Shown: positions 8,474 through 18,220, numbered from the stretch's first letter. The stretch: DNA of 64,000 bases from Oxalobacteraceae bacterium (GCA_947454305.1 CANGJE010000002.1:30245-94244), one strand, 5' to 3'. The notes: generated by a model not told the origin, from the sequence alone. Translations and numbers: made by a program.

Positions 8474-9626
8474 TTTATCTGAAACCAAACAAATACCGCC
8501 ACCCCTTTGGTTGCTGGCGGAGATTACCTATCGTTGCCCACTCCATTGTGTGTTCTGCTACAACCCGTTGAACTATGCGGAAGATAAAAAAGAACTCACC
8601 ACCGATCAGTGGAAAGATGTATTACGGCAGGCGCGCAAAATGGGCGCAGCACAATTAGGATTTTCCGGTGGCGAGCCTTTGGTGCGTGATGATCTGGAAG
8701 AGTTGATCGGCGAGGCGCACCAACTGGGCTATTACACCAACTTGATTACATCGGGTGTGGGTTTAACTGAAGAGCGTATTTCAAAAATGAAGTCGCTGGG
8801 TCTGGATCATATTCAACTTTCATTTCAAGATTCCACCAAGGAGATGAATGATTTTCTCTCCAGCACAAAAACCTTTGATCTGAAAAATCGTGTTGCTAAG
8901 TTGATTAAAAAATACGATTACCCGATGGTTCTGAACGTGGTTTTGCACCGCTACAATTTAGATCACATCGGTCGCATCATCGAGATGGCGGTAGAGATGG
9001 GCGTGGAATATCTCGAACTAGCGAATACTCAGTATTATGCTTGGGCGCATGTTAATCGCGATCAGTTGATGCCCTCACGTGAGCAGTTAGAGCGTGCCGA
9101 AGCTATCGTGAATGAATACCGCGCTAAATTGGGTAACAAATTACGACTGCTGTTTGTAGTTCCTGATTATTTTGAAGATAAACCTAAGGCCTGTATGAAT
9201 GGCTGGGGCTCGGTATTTTTAGCGGTGGCAGCAGATGGTTCGGCTTTGCCTTGCCATGCGGCGAAAACTCTTCCAGGATTGAAATTCCCGAATGTTGCTG
9301 AAGAAAAGTTAGACGATATTTGGTATCGAAGCGATGCATTTAATCGTTATCGTGGCTTTGAATGGATGAAAGAGCCTTGCCGTAGTTGTGCCGATAAAGA
9401 AAAAGATTTTGGTGGCTGCCGTTGTCAGGCGTATGCGTTACTGGGTGATGCTGAAGCAGCCGATCCCGTTTGTGGTAAATCGCCGCATCATGATGATGTG
9501 AAAAAAATTGTACTGCATGCGCGTTCAGCTGCTGCACAAGACAAGCCTTTGATTTACAGAAATGATGCTAACTCAGTTAAGTACGCAACTATCCCGATAC
9601 GAGATGCGCGCGATACAGTCATTTGA
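8466..9626 (+). CDS. pqqE: PqqA peptide cyclase PqqE (radical SAM/SPASM)
   Basis: Radical SAM enzyme that joins Glu and Tyr of PqqA. Near the N-terminus the CPLHCVFC motif gives the three Cys for the SAM cluster, followed by FSGGEP. The SPASM domain holds the Cys set in ALPCHAA, EPCRSC, GGCRCQA and DPVCGKS, so all cluster ligands look intact. I choose the TTG at 8466 (386 aa), because GCGAGG lies 5 bp before it and the product then begins like known PqqE proteins. The TTG at 8445 would add seven residues without a good ribosome-binding site. A strong terminator follows. Confidence 0.94.
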   Translation: MSDLSETKQIPPPLWLLAEITYRCPLHCVFCYNPLNYAEDKKELTTDQWKDVLRQARKMGAAQLGFSGGEPLVRDDLEELIGEAHQLGYYTNLITSGVGLTEERISKMKSLGLDHIQLSFQDSTKEMNDFLSSTKTFDLKNRVAKLIKKYDYPMVLNVVLHRYNLDHIGRIIEMAVEMGVEYLELANTQYYAWAHVNRDQLMPSREQLERAEAIVNEYRAKLGNKLRLLFVVPDYFEDKPKACMNGWGSVFLAVAADGSALPCHAAKTLPGLKFPNVAEEKLDDIWYRSDAFNRYRGFEWMKEPCRSCADKEKDFGGCRCQAYALLGDAEAADPVCGKSPHHDDVKKIVLHARSAAAQDKPLIYRNDANSVKYATIPIRDARDTVI

Positions 9627-9644
9627 TTGCAGTATTGTAAGAGT

Positions 9645-9676
9645 AAAAAAGGCGGATCAGGATCCGCCTTTTTTTA
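9645..9676 (+). terminator. Bidirectional rho-independent terminator
   Basis: Stem GGCGGATC/GATCCGCC flanked by A6 and T7, lying between the convergent pqqE and queC genes. It can work on both strands. Confidence 0.92.
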
Positions 9677-9735
9677 TTGAGCTTTAGTCGTGTGATTCAA
9701 AAATATGATTCAAGAATGTAAATCAAGAACGGGAA

Positions 9736-10440
9736 TCAAGCGTTTGATGTGGCTATAAATTTTTCATATCCGCGCGCACGCAATTCACACGCAGGGCACT
9801 CACCACAGCCATAGCCCCATGCATGCAAGGTGCCGCGCTCGCCCAGATAACACGTATGTGTCTCTGTGCGTATTAATTCAATGAGGTCTTTGCCGCCTAA
9901 TTTATCAGCGAGTGACCAAGTGGCAGATTTATCTAGCCACATCAAAGGCGTTTCGAGTCGTATGGTTGATTGCATACCCAATTGCAAAGCGTTTTCGAGG
10001 GCGCGTAGCGTGTCGTTGCGGCAGTCGGGATATCCCGAATAATCCGTCTCACACATGCCGCCGACTAAGGTGTTAATTCCACGACGATACGCGAGTGCGG
10101 CTGCGACGGTTACAAACAATAAATTTCGACCGGGAACAAAGGTATTTGGCAAACCATTGTCTTGCATGGCGATTTTCGTATCGCTGGTTAATGCTGTATC
10201 GGAGATCTTGCTCAATACACTTAGGTCGAGCAGGTGATCAATACCCAGTCGCGCATCCCAATCAGGGTTGAGTTGTCGTAGTGCGTTACTTACGATAGGT
10301 CTGCGCTCGAGCTCAATGTGGTGCCGTTGTCCGTAGTTAAAGCCTACGGTCTCTACATGTTCATAATGCGAGAGCGCCCAGGCAAGGCAGGTAGCCGAGT
10401 CTTGTCCACCGGAAAAAAGTACGAGCGCAGAGTTACTCAC
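9736..10440 (-). CDS. queC: 7-cyano-7-deazaguanine synthase QueC
   Basis: ATP-dependent enzyme that makes preQ0 for queuosine. 234 residues from a GTG start at 10440, which overlaps the stop of the upstream gene as GTGA. The N-terminal PP-loop is [11 protein letters not shown], and the C-terminal zinc site is TCYLGERGT...[13 protein letters not shown] with its Cys residues. A longer frame would add 26 residues that lie inside the upstream gene and do not resemble QueC. It is co-translated with the DUF3108 gene. queF lies far away at 63098. Confidence 0.94.
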   Translation of the reverse strand: MSNSALVLFSGGQDSATCLAWALSHYEHVETVGFNYGQRHHIELERRPIVSNALRQLNPDWDARLGIDHLLDLSVLSKISDTALTSDTKIAMQDNGLPNTFVPGRNLLFVTVAAALAYRRGINTLVGGMCETDYSGYPDCRNDTLRALENALQLGMQSTIRLETPLMWLDKSATWSLADKLGGKDLIELIRTETHTCYLGERGTLHAWGYGCGECPACELRARGYEKFIATSNA

Positions 10441-11168
10441 TTCTTTTGTATCCTTTCCAGCGTCTGCTCTATCGTATCGCCATTCTCTTCTGAGAAGCGT
10501 ATTCGAACGGGCAACCAATCTATACTTTGCGCTAGCCAGATGTCGACTTTGGGCGCCTTGGTATTTTCAGCAGGGAGATGCACTAAATGAAGACTATCAA
10601 CTTCGCCCAGTGCGGTGCGTAAACGTTGTCTACCCTCGACGGTAAACGTCCAGCTTTCACCGCCTCGATGTCCAATCACGAAAAACTTCCATGGTGAACC
10701 GTCATTAAATCGTGCCGGCGTTGCTCTGACCATGGAGATTAGCTGCCACAGTACGCTGATACGATCTTGTTCTCCACCTTCGAGTTTTAACGCGGCCGTA
10801 TCACCTGGAAAAATAATGCTGCCTGCCTGACGATCGAAATTCACTGTGGTGGGATCTTTGCGAAATCGCTTGGAATAAAAACTGGTAGGCAGTAAGTTGC
10901 GGCGCTCAATACTACCTTCGCTTCGCTCTGAAAGCAGTAATCCAATCAATGGGCTACGTGTATCAAACTGCAGTCGATATTTAGGTGAATTGAATTGCCA
11001 GTCTATCGTGCCATTACCCTCTAGCGATAGGCCATGCAGATCAGCACGGATCACGTAATCTAATTTGGCTGAAGGTGGCGGACTGATTTTTTCTTGAGCA
11101 TGAGTGAAGGTGGCGAATCCCAGCCATAGGAAACTAACTAAACTTGATAGCAATAATTTTTTATTCAT
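10437..11168 (-). CDS. Secreted DUF3108 protein
   Basis: 243 residues with a signal peptide ([18 protein letters not shown], cut after THA). The rest is a DUF3108 beta-rich domain with the family stretches [22 protein letters not shown] and the WLPVRIRF ending. The domain is predicted to be periplasmic and has no known enzymatic activity. It is a paralogue of the domain in the gene just upstream (GGEQDRGSVIWQL, EWYPVKIMY). Both end in LE-x-IQKK. It is translationally coupled to queC, though no functional link to queuosine is evident. Confidence 0.82.
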   Translation of the reverse strand: MNKKLLLSSLVSFLWLGFATFTHAQEKISPPPSAKLDYVIRADLHGLSLEGNGTIDWQFNSPKYRLQFDTRSPLIGLLLSERSEGSIERRNLLPTSFYSKRFRKDPTTVNFDRQAGSIIFPGDTAALKLEGGEQDRISVLWQLISMVRATPARFNDGSPWKFFVIGHRGGESWTFTVEGRQRLRTALGEVDSLHLVHLPAENTKAPKVDIWLAQSIDWLPVRIRFSEENGDTIEQTLERIQKK

Positions 11169-11175
11169 ATAAGCA

Positions 11176-12321
11176 CTACTTCTTTTGAATTTTTTCTAAT
11201 GTCATCGTGAGGTTAGCGCCCGCACGATTGGCGTACATTATTTTGACGGGATACCATTCTTTGTCTGGTGAAAGCCATAAGTCGATTTGATAATCAAAAC
11301 TACTTGCTGCAGGTGTTAATGAAAAATGCCAGGCAGCGATAGTGCCATCTACCAGCGTCAGGCTTTCTTTGCCGCTGATTTGTACGCGCCAATGATCAGC
11401 AGCCTTGCTGCCTGCAATTACCGAGTCAAATATCAGACCTGGTTCTAATTTATTGGGGTCGCCGCGTGCGATCCCCGCCAGTTGCCAGATCACGCTACCG
11501 CGATCTTGTTCACCACCTTGTATTTCATAAGTCGCAGTCGAAGCAGAAAAACTAATCGTTTTGCGCTCACGCACAAAATGCGTTTGCGTCGCCGACTTTC
11601 CAATACGTTTTTCGTAGTACAGGTCGGGCAGTATGCCAGCTTTGCTGAGTTGTCCGCTACTTTGGTAGCTCAGTAACGACAGTAGTAATGCGCTAGCTTC
11701 ACCTTTGATGGAGTAACTTTGTCCATCGTTTTGCCACACGATGTTACCGCTACCCGATAGGCTACGCGCCCCTTGAGCGGCTAAGGCGTTGTAACGTAAT
11801 TCGGCCGATGGTGGAAAGCTGACTTGCTCGAATAAAAAAGGCGGTGCATTTGATTTGAGTACCGTCGCTGCTTCAGGTTCAGATTTTTTCTCTGCTGTGT
11901 CATTCGTCAGGCTGGAATTTACTGATGCTGTGGTCGTGGTATTTCCATCTGTGCGAGTCTGAGTTGTGGATTCGTTGTTAGGAATGGTATTCGCATCGCC
12001 CGCTGTATCGACGCGCGGTGACGTTGTGGGGCTCACTTCTTGCTCACTAGCTGGCGCGGGATTAACCGGTATTGAAGCGGCGGGTGGCATTTTTTTGGGT
12101 GCTACAGCCGTCGGTTGTGCAGGAACGGCTGGGGTGGGTACATGCAGGGCTATCTCTACCGGCTCATTATCCGCATCCAGTAGCCGCATAAATTCCAGGC
12201 TGTCTTGCGCCCACTGTATGACTAGGAGATGGGCTATCAAAATCACCACAATGACCCCGAGCGGGAGCCAGAGTTTTCGATTTGGTGGCCAGAGTGCCGT
12301 TAGTAAAGAGCGCTTTTCCAT
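11176..12321 (-). CDS. Membrane-anchored DUF3108 protein with Pro/Thr-rich linker
   Basis: 381 residues. A single membrane segment near residues 17-36 (LPLGVIVVILIAHLLVI) is followed by a low-complexity linker of about 120 residues rich in Pro, Ala, Thr, Ser and Asn, then a DUF3108 domain in the last 220 residues. The layout suggests an inner-membrane anchor with a domain held in the periplasm. The ATG at 12321 is preceded by a divergent intergenic region shared with phaM. The function of the domain is unknown. Confidence 0.8.
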   Translation of the reverse strand: MEKRSLLTALWPPNRKLWLPLGVIVVILIAHLLVIQWAQDSLEFMRLLDADNEPVEIALHVPTPAVPAQPTAVAPKKMPPAASIPVNPAPASEQEVSPTTSPRVDTAGDANTIPNNESTTQTRTDGNTTTTASVNSSLTNDTAEKKSEPEAATVLKSNAPPFLFEQVSFPPSAELRYNALAAQGARSLSGSGNIVWQNDGQSYSIKGEASALLLSLLSYQSSGQLSKAGILPDLYYEKRIGKSATQTHFVRERKTISFSASTATYEIQGGEQDRGSVIWQLAGIARGDPNKLEPGLIFDSVIAGSKAADHWRVQISGKESLTLVDGTIAAWHFSLTPAASSFDYQIDLWLSPDKEWYPVKIMYANRAGANLTMTLEKIQKK

Positions 12322-12524
12322 CCCGTTAGTGTAATGCGTTCACTGCTTGAGGCTTAGGGTTGGTAACAGTTTTAAACAATCTGCAAAGAGTGAGTGTTGC
12401 ATTTGAGGTGCGTCTTGTAGCTTAAGAATTTGGGGTGCCTGAAGTCTCCAATCTGCTAATCTCTGAATATCGAAGCCGATCGGTCGTCTGGTTAGGCTGA
12501 TAACTAACTTAGTTGGGAGAGCTC

Positions 12525-13067
12525 ATGTCAGACAATAAATTCGGTACAACAGGTGCGGGTACGATGAATGATACCTTGGAGTTTGTGCGCAATTTCTGGG
12601 GTTCGATGAAAGTTCCCGGTATGACTATGCCATCCATGTCGCCCGATGATTTGAATAAACAGATCGCTGATCTCAAGGCGGTCGAATCGTGGTTGCAGAT
12701 GAACATGAACATGTTGCGCGGCACGATACAAACGCTGGAAGTGCAAAGTGCCACGCTGACAGCGCTGCAGTCCATGAGCGAGAGTTTTGCTAAAGCGACT
12801 AGTCCAACAGCGGCTGATTCCAAAGCGGCCAAGCCCGCATCAAACACTGCGTCAGCTAGCAATAATGAGGCCTTCGATAAAATGCCTAGTCCATCTGACT
12901 TTACGGCACATATGGCTAACTCCAACGCTTGGTGGAATACGGTACAGCAAAATTTTTCTCAGGCGGTGAATCAAGCGATGGCGTCCGACCACAAGACGTC
13001 TGATAACAGTCCTGCAGCGGCAAAAAAAAATGCGCCCAGAAAACGCAAAGCTCCGACTAAAAATTAA
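12525..13067 (+). CDS. phaM: PhaM-like polyhydroxyalkanoate granule regulatory protein
   Basis: 180 residues. An N-terminal amphipathic region (EFVRNFWGSM) is followed by DLNKQIADLKAVESWLQMN and MLRGTIQTLEVQ, a pattern matching PhaM, the granule protein that activates PHA synthase and binds DNA. A low-complexity middle follows and a basic tail (KKNAPRKRKAPTKN) that could bind nucleoid DNA. The start is the ATG at 12525 with GGGAGAG ahead, rather than the TTG 12 bp upstream. No PHA synthase or phasin lies in the window. Alternative: another phasin-like coiled coil. Confidence 0.78.
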   Translation: MSDNKFGTTGAGTMNDTLEFVRNFWGSMKVPGMTMPSMSPDDLNKQIADLKAVESWLQMNMNMLRGTIQTLEVQSATLTALQSMSESFAKATSPTAADSKAAKPASNTASASNNEAFDKMPSPSDFTAHMANSNAWWNTVQQNFSQAVNQAMASDHKTSDNSPAAAKKNAPRKRKAPTKN

Positions 13068-13078
13068 ATTGGAATGGG

Positions 13079-13510
13079 TTAGTTACGTGCCATGCGTTTT
13101 AGGCCGCGCATGAGCGCGCCCAGTACGGGTAGCTTTTCGTACAACTCTTCTGCAGCATCCCAGTAGTCGCGATGAAATTCTACGCGCCCATCATGGGCAA
13201 ATCGTATGTGCGTGGCGCCGCGTATGCATTGTTCGTCAGTCGAAAATCGTTTCATGCGAAATAAAAAGTCCCAGGTTAAAAATGCCTGCTCACCTTGAAG
13301 TACATGGCCCGTCACGACAAATCGTGGCCCATCCACTTGAGCGAACATGTGAGTAAAGATGGGAGTGATTTTTTCGACGCCGCGCACTTCATTGAATGGA
13401 TCTTTGAAGTAGGCGTCAGCGGTATAAAAATCGCCTAGATGATTCGCACTTTCGAGTGTGATTTGATTAAAAAATTCAATCAATGTCGTGAGATGTTCTT
13501 GGTGATTCAT
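13079..13510 (-). CDS. NTF2/SnoaL-like protein
   Basis: 143 residues with a cone-shaped alpha+beta NTF2-like pattern: helices at the start, then YFKDPFNEVRG, a WDFLFRMKRF strand and HRDYWDAAEELYEKLP near the end. Related proteins often sit in the DUF1365-Cfa-amine-oxidase cluster, as here. The ATG at 13510 overlaps the stop of the SDR gene (ATGA), so it is the last gene of the operon. The ligand is unknown; lipid or aromatic ligands are common in the fold. Confidence 0.78.
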   Translation of the reverse strand: MNHQEHLTTLIEFFNQITLESANHLGDFYTADAYFKDPFNEVRGVEKITPIFTHMFAQVDGPRFVVTGHVLQGEQAFLTWDFLFRMKRFSTDEQCIRGATHIRFAHDGRVEFHRDYWDAAEELYEKLPVLGALMRGLKRMARN

Positions 13511-14322
13511 AAGCCCGTCACCTTGTGTATGAAATAAAAATACCAGCGATAGGGCAGTAGGCGTGCCAAACGCAGCCAATTGGTAAAGCGCTTAGGGAAG
13601 TGGATATGAAACTGTCCTTGCTCCATACCCGTCAGTATTTCGTGCGCGGCCTCGTCAGCGCTGATCAGACCGGGCATAGCAAAATCATTATTCGCAGTAG
13701 CGGGTGTTTTTACAAAGCCTGGGTTGATCATATAGACCGCATTGCCACGTCGACTCAAATCGAAATACAGCGACTCGCACAGGTTGATTAATGCGGCTTT
13801 ACTTGGGCCATATACGAGCGCTTTCGGTAAGCCAGAAAAGCCAGCAACCGATGAGACTATGCCTATGCCACCGAAGGTTTGCTTGAGTAAAGTCGGCAGC
13901 ACGACATCGATACAATTAAATGTGCCGCGTAGATTGATATCCAACACTTGATTAACAACGGACATGTCGATGGAATCTGCCCGCATTTCATTGTAGACGC
14001 CAGCTACGATGAGAACGATATCGATACTGCCCCATGCTGAAAGCAGATGGTCATGCGCTTTTTGTACGTCCGCGTGTTGAGTGATATCTAAGGGCAGCAC
14101 CAGTGCCTGCGCATTGTTTTCGGCCAGCGTTTGCAATGCCGAGGTATTGCGAGCCGACAAAGCAACCTGTGCACCCTTATTGAGTAGCAGGCTGACAGTA
14201 GCCGCACCGATACCCGTTGAAGCGCCGATCACCCAGACGCGCGCGCCTTTCCAATGGCGAATAGGTGGATTCATCGCGCCACCGCGATTACCAAAGGCCG
14301 TGGTCGGCGCTATTTGCGTCAT
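13507..14322 (-). CDS. Short-chain dehydrogenase/reductase
   Basis: 271-residue Rossmann enzyme using NAD(P)(H). The nucleotide motif GASTGIGAA lies near residue 33. The catalytic residues are Ser in VSSVAG and the Tyr-x3-Lys of YGPSKAA; INPGFVKTP follows. A C-terminal extension of about 35 residues is rich in Trp, Tyr and Leu. The start at 14322 overlaps the preceding stop as TAATG; an internal ATG 16 codons later is also possible. The operon context suggests reduction or oxidation of a lipid-derived ketone or alcohol, but this is inference. Confidence 0.85.
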   Translation of the reverse strand: MTQIAPTTAFGNRGGAMNPPIRHWKGARVWVIGASTGIGAATVSLLLNKGAQVALSARNTSALQTLAENNAQALVLPLDITQHADVQKAHDHLLSAWGSIDIVLIVAGVYNEMRADSIDMSVVNQVLDINLRGTFNCIDVVLPTLLKQTFGGIGIVSSVAGFSGLPKALVYGPSKAALINLCESLYFDLSRRGNAVYMINPGFVKTPATANNDFAMPGLISADEAAHEILTGMEQGQFHIHFPKRFTNWLRLARLLPYRWYFYFIHKVTGL

Positions 14323-14864
14323 TACTGTGGCCTCTTCTGAAAGGATAGGGTCACTTCACCTAAACGAAAACCGAACTTACTCATCACTGCGCGATTGAGC
14401 ATGACTTGATCGTCCATCAAATACATCCAGTCATCGAAATTCACGTTATAAACTTTTCCATCAACAGGCAAAGCTAAAACATATTTCCAGTTCAATGCAT
14501 TCCCGCCTACTTGTCCATTAGCTTCACCGACCACATCATCAGCGGTGCCGATATATTTACCATCGGCCATTTTCTTCAAGGTCCAAACACGTTTTTGCTT
14601 TGTACCATCGGAGTAGATGAAATCTTCATCCAACGTGCCGGTATCGCCTTGCCAACTACAATGAATCACGACCTTAAAACGTTTAATGACTTTGCCTGAC
14701 CGATCTTGAAACATGCCCCAAGCATCAACGGTTCCATTGAAATAGGTTTGCAGGTCAAGTGCTGGAGTTTCTGAGGCGTATTCCGAGGGCGTCATAGTGG
14801 TTCCGCAACTAGTTAGTAGTGTCGCGATACAGAGAAGTACTGTTCGCATCCATAGGTTGATCAT
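14322..14864 (-). CDS. DUF3833 lipoprotein
   Basis: 180 residues with a lipoprotein signal (LLTSC lipobox, Cys at about 20). The mature part matches DUF3833, with LQTYFNGTVDAWGMFQDRSG, an RFKVVIHCSW strand, LDEDFIYSDG and the DDWMYLMDD stretch. Such proteins form a lipocalin-like small barrel and are typical members of the DUF1365/Cfa cluster. It probably sits at the periplasmic face of a membrane and could carry a lipid, but this has no direct proof. The ATG at 14864 or the Met five codons on are both possible. Confidence 0.82.
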   Translation of the reverse strand: MINLWMRTVLLCIATLLTSCGTTMTPSEYASETPALDLQTYFNGTVDAWGMFQDRSGKVIKRFKVVIHCSWQGDTGTLDEDFIYSDGTKQKRVWTLKKMADGKYIGTADDVVGEANGQVGGNALNWKYVLALPVDGKVYNVNFDDWMYLMDDQVMLNRAVMSKFGFRLGEVTLSFQKRPQ

Positions 14865-14900
14865 CTGTGTTCATCCTCTCAAAGTAGCGTTTCATCATCA

Positions 14901-16184
14901 TTACACTTCTCTTAATGGGGCACACCACAAAAGCGCAGCAGCAGCCAATTTCAGAGCGCAAGGCAACAGGGCATAGGTGATGCCGAGTGCTAGTAAGCCA
15001 TGTTCTGTCGGGCGCCCCGGTGTGTAACCTAAGTAGTCAAGCAGTGGTAAGGCGATGCCTGCGGCAAGTGCGAGGTTCATTTTCGTCATCCAATTCCAGA
15101 GGCCGAAGTAGGCACCTTCGCGCTGTCCGCTGTGTCCTGCAGATCCAATCACTCCGGCCAGCAAGGCGGGTGGTAAAGCGAGGTCAGCACCGAGTGCTGC
15201 TCCTGAAAAAATACAAATCACTGCAAAGGAATACAAGGCACCTGCGGCAAGCTGCCACGCCCAAACAAAAACTATTACCGAGAGCAGCATCGATAGCAGC
15301 CATGCGCGTGCTTCACCTATGCGTTTGCTGAGTGTCGCCCATAGCGGTAAGGCGAGGGCAGCAGCGGCAAAATAAATAACCAGGAATAGTCCCGCATACG
15401 ATGCCAGTTGCAGACGATCCGTCGCAAAAAATAAAAATAAAGTAGCCGGTATGGCGGCTGCAATGCCACTGATAGCAAACACAGCTAGCAACCAGCGAAA
15501 TTTTGCACTTTGCAAAGGTACGATCAGGGCGCGCCAATCTTCGCTGACTGATGCACCGCTGTGCGCACGCGGCGCATGACGAATCAGCAGCCAAGCGGTG
15601 ATAGCGAGAGCGATAACAAAAGTCATAGATAGCGCATTCATTCCAACCAGGGCAGGTACAGCAGCGGCAATCATTACACCGACTAATCCAAAGCCTTCGC
15701 GAAATGCAGTTAGACGCGCTCGCGCTCCACGTTGCTGAGTCAAACTCGCGCCCCAACTATTGTGAGCGATGGTGGCTAAGCTAAATCCCAGATATACCAA
15801 CCCAAGGCTGCCAGCAAACCATGCACTTAACGTGGCAATGTCATTAGCGATAGTGGTGGGTGGATGAAAGAGTGCAAGGTAGCCTGTGACGAGCAAGGGC
15901 AATGACATCAACACAAAACCTGCATAACCGCGTGTAGCAGAAGATCGATCCATCCAATACCCAAGTAGCGGATCTGAAAATGCATCCAATAATCGTGCGA
16001 CCAATAAAATCGTACCGACTAAGGTGAGCGATAAACCAAAGCTTCCCGCATACAGTGCCGGTGCTTGCACGTACACAGGCATGGCCACCATTGCAAGAGG
16101 TAAGCCAAACAGCCCATAACTTAGCAGCGCTTTGCCAGTTAGATGGGGTGCGTGAATAACATCGACGCTGGTTTCATGCGTCAT
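14901..16184 (-). CDS. MFS transporter, GPH-like
   Basis: 427 residues with about 12 membrane segments, of the glycoside-pentoside-hexuronide type. The N-terminal half carries DAFSDPLLGYWMDRS, matching the family loop DxxxDPxxGxxxDR, and an RGARARLTAFREG loop follows near residue 160. It is annotated in related clusters as a permease of unknown substrate. Its place between a lipoprotein and a Cfa-type enzyme suggests export or flipping of a lipid-derived compound rather than a sugar. It ends 9 bp from cfa. Confidence 0.83.
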   Translation of the reverse strand: MTHETSVDVIHAPHLTGKALLSYGLFGLPLAMVAMPVYVQAPALYAGSFGLSLTLVGTILLVARLLDAFSDPLLGYWMDRSSATRGYAGFVLMSLPLLVTGYLALFHPPTTIANDIATLSAWFAGSLGLVYLGFSLATIAHNSWGASLTQQRGARARLTAFREGFGLVGVMIAAAVPALVGMNALSMTFVIALAITAWLLIRHAPRAHSGASVSEDWRALIVPLQSAKFRWLLAVFAISGIAAAIPATLFLFFATDRLQLASYAGLFLVIYFAAAALALPLWATLSKRIGEARAWLLSMLLSVIVFVWAWQLAAGALYSFAVICIFSGAALGADLALPPALLAGVIGSAGHSGQREGAYFGLWNWMTKMNLALAAGIALPLLDYLGYTPGRPTEHGLLALGITYALLPCALKLAAAALLWCAPLREV

Positions 16185-16192
16185 GCTGGCGC

Positions 16193-17428
16193 TTAATTTT
16201 TTTGTAAAGTAAATTGAAACAGATCGATGCTGCTTGCACGGAAGCCCGCTTCGCAGTAAGCGAGATAAAACTTCCAGGTGCGTATGAATCGTTCATCAAA
16301 TCCTTGCGCTTTAACGGAGGGTAAGGCCTCCTCGAATGCCTGATCCCATAAACTTAAGGTGCGTGCATAGTCCAGGCCAAAAGCTAATTCATTCACGACC
16401 CTTAAGCCATGACGTTGCGCATGCGCTCTAAAAATTGATGGTGAGGGCAACATCCCACCCGGAAAAATATACTGCTGAATAAAGTCGGTCCCCTTGCGGT
16501 AGCGCTCAAATAAGTCATCAGCAATCGTGATCGTTTGTACACAGGCTCGGCCACCTGTTTTGAGATTTTTTGCAATGCAGGCAAAGTAGCTATCCCAATA
16601 TTCTTCACCGACAGCTTCAAACATTTCAATCGAAGCAATGCCATCGAATTCACCTTCGGTATCGCGATAGTCTTGCAGTCGTAATTCCGTTCGTTCACTT
16701 ACTCCAGCATCGTGTAAACGCTTTTCTGCAAAGGCTAGCTGTTCTGTGGACAAGGTTAGTCCAGTGACGTGCGCTCCATTTTTGGCAGCGAGTTCAGCAA
16801 ACCCACCCCAGCCACAACCAATTTCTAGAATACGACTACCTACCCCCGCATTAATTTCAGAAAATATGCGCTCGTACTTTGCGTGCTGAGCTTGTTGCAA
16901 ACTGAATTCCGGTTGCGCAAATAAGGCGCTGGAATAGGTCATGGAGGGATCTAGCCACAGGGTATAAAAGCTATTCCCGATATCGTAGTGCGCATGAATA
17001 TTGCGACGACTGCCCGCACGCGAATTGCGATTAAAAAGATGTTTGACTCGATACAGCAAACTGCCCCACCAGCTTCCATAGATTGCTGATTCAAGCGCGT
17101 TGCGATTGTGGATGAATAACTCGATCAACTGTGCGAGATTATCTGTTTGCCACTCACCTTGTAGATAGCTTTCAGCAAAACCAATATCGCCTGAACGTAT
17201 GGCGGCTAGAAAGGGTTCCCAACTTTTCAGTGACAGAGTCACTGTTGGGTCTTCGTTACCGAATTTCAGTAATTTTCCGTCGGGGCATTCTAGCTTCAGG
17301 CTACCATGTTCAAGTCGCGACAACATGCGCAGCAGTAATTGAACCTGTGCGGGTACTTTGCTATTTACAGCAAGATTGTCTGAATTGGCTTCCTTGAGCG
17401 AGAAGGATGGTGAGGAGGGCTTGTTCAT
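16193..17428 (-). CDS. cfa: Cyclopropane-fatty-acyl-phospholipid synthase family methyltransferase
   Basis: 411 residues. It has an N-terminal SCP-like lipid-binding part and a SAM methyltransferase domain. Family blocks are NIHAHYDIGNSFYTLWLD, MTYSSALF, the SAM site LEIGCGWGGFAE, and SIEMFEAVGEEYW with the Glu that helps catalysis. It methylates a double bond in phospholipid acyl chains, giving a cyclopropane or a methyl-branched chain. In this gene neighbourhood homologues are linked to oxidative-stress lipids, so a methyl-branched or furan product is possible. It overlaps the DUF1365 gene by ATGA. Confidence 0.88.
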   Translation of the reverse strand: MNKPSSPSFSLKEANSDNLAVNSKVPAQVQLLLRMLSRLEHGSLKLECPDGKLLKFGNEDPTVTLSLKSWEPFLAAIRSGDIGFAESYLQGEWQTDNLAQLIELFIHNRNALESAIYGSWWGSLLYRVKHLFNRNSRAGSRRNIHAHYDIGNSFYTLWLDPSMTYSSALFAQPEFSLQQAQHAKYERIFSEINAGVGSRILEIGCGWGGFAELAAKNGAHVTGLTLSTEQLAFAEKRLHDAGVSERTELRLQDYRDTEGEFDGIASIEMFEAVGEEYWDSYFACIAKNLKTGGRACVQTITIADDLFERYRKGTDFIQQYIFPGGMLPSPSIFRAHAQRHGLRVVNELAFGLDYARTLSLWDQAFEEALPSVKAQGFDERFIRTWKFYLAYCEAGFRASSIDLFQFTLQKN

Positions 17429-18219
17429 CGGCTCAGTGGTGTAGGTGGTGGAAGGGGTTTGCGAAAAAACGGTACGCGCTTAGTAAATAGTTTAAGCGCT
17501 TGCCAGTGAATGCGACCAATGACCCCTATGGTCATTAATGGATGGCGAAAAAAAGCTTTTGCTGCGCTGCGTGTAGTGAGTGGCTCTAAGCGTCCTGAAA
17601 TGCTGGTCAGTAGCAGCGGCCCTTGATCATCATGATAATCAATTCGAGCGACGACGCATTCTTTATTGATATTGCTAAGCTTTTTTGTGGTGCGCATAAA
17701 GCGAAAACGGTAGCTGCCCTCGACTGCGCAGAAGGGTGACACATGAAAGACTTTTTTCGATGTGAGTTGTAAGCCCCACGGCATTGCGGATCCGGTATCG
17801 AGCAAATAGAAATGTCGTTCACCAAAGGTATTGTTCACTTCGCACACAATCGCGCGCAGCGAGCCATCACTGCGATGACAAAACCAAAAAGAGACAGGAT
17901 TAAATACATACCCGAGTACACGCGGAAACGCCTGCAGCCAGATTTCTCCATCAGCATCGCGGATATTTTCAGACTCTAGTAACTGATCGATCCATGTCAC
18001 TAACGGCGTCGTTCCATCACCGTGATCACAATCATGGAACGACATCAGATTGAATCGATTACGCGAACACACGCCATTAGAAAAAGCAGCGCTACCCAAA
18101 GTTCTGAGGGGAAGCATCAGCGTGAACACGCTGTAACTAAAGGTATTACCAGCAGGTCGTAAGCGACTATGCCTAACGAGACCAGTGCTAATTAACGGTT
18201 GATGAGTCAGCGTTTGCAT
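17425..18219 (-). CDS. DUF1365 protein
   Basis: 264 residues with the DUF1365 landmarks: a basic N-terminus (GLVRHSRLRPAGNTFSYSVF), LQAFPRVLGYVFNPVSFWFC, VCEVNNTFGERH and KVFHVSPF. No signal peptide. The family is almost always next to a FAD amine-oxidase-like protein and a Cfa enzyme, as here (2 bp and 4-bp overlap). A role in lipid modification is inferred from that link; no reaction is established for this sequence. Confidence 0.85.
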   Translation of the reverse strand: MQTLTHQPLISTGLVRHSRLRPAGNTFSYSVFTLMLPLRTLGSAAFSNGVCSRNRFNLMSFHDCDHGDGTTPLVTWIDQLLESENIRDADGEIWLQAFPRVLGYVFNPVSFWFCHRSDGSLRAIVCEVNNTFGERHFYLLDTGSAMPWGLQLTSKKVFHVSPFCAVEGSYRFRFMRTTKKLSNINKECVVARIDYHDDQGPLLLTSISGRLEPLTTRSAAKAFFRHPLMTIGVIGRIHWQALKLFTKRVPFFRKPLPPPTPLSR

Positions 18220-18220
18220 A

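Noticed and set aside
10441..10518. 26-residue N-terminal extension of QueC
   Set aside because: It lies inside the upstream gene, and the GTG at 10440 gives the family start and a coupled GTGA junction.
12509..12925. 138-codon ORF antisense to phaM
   Set aside because: A shadow of the biased phaM codon pattern; no domain and no start site.
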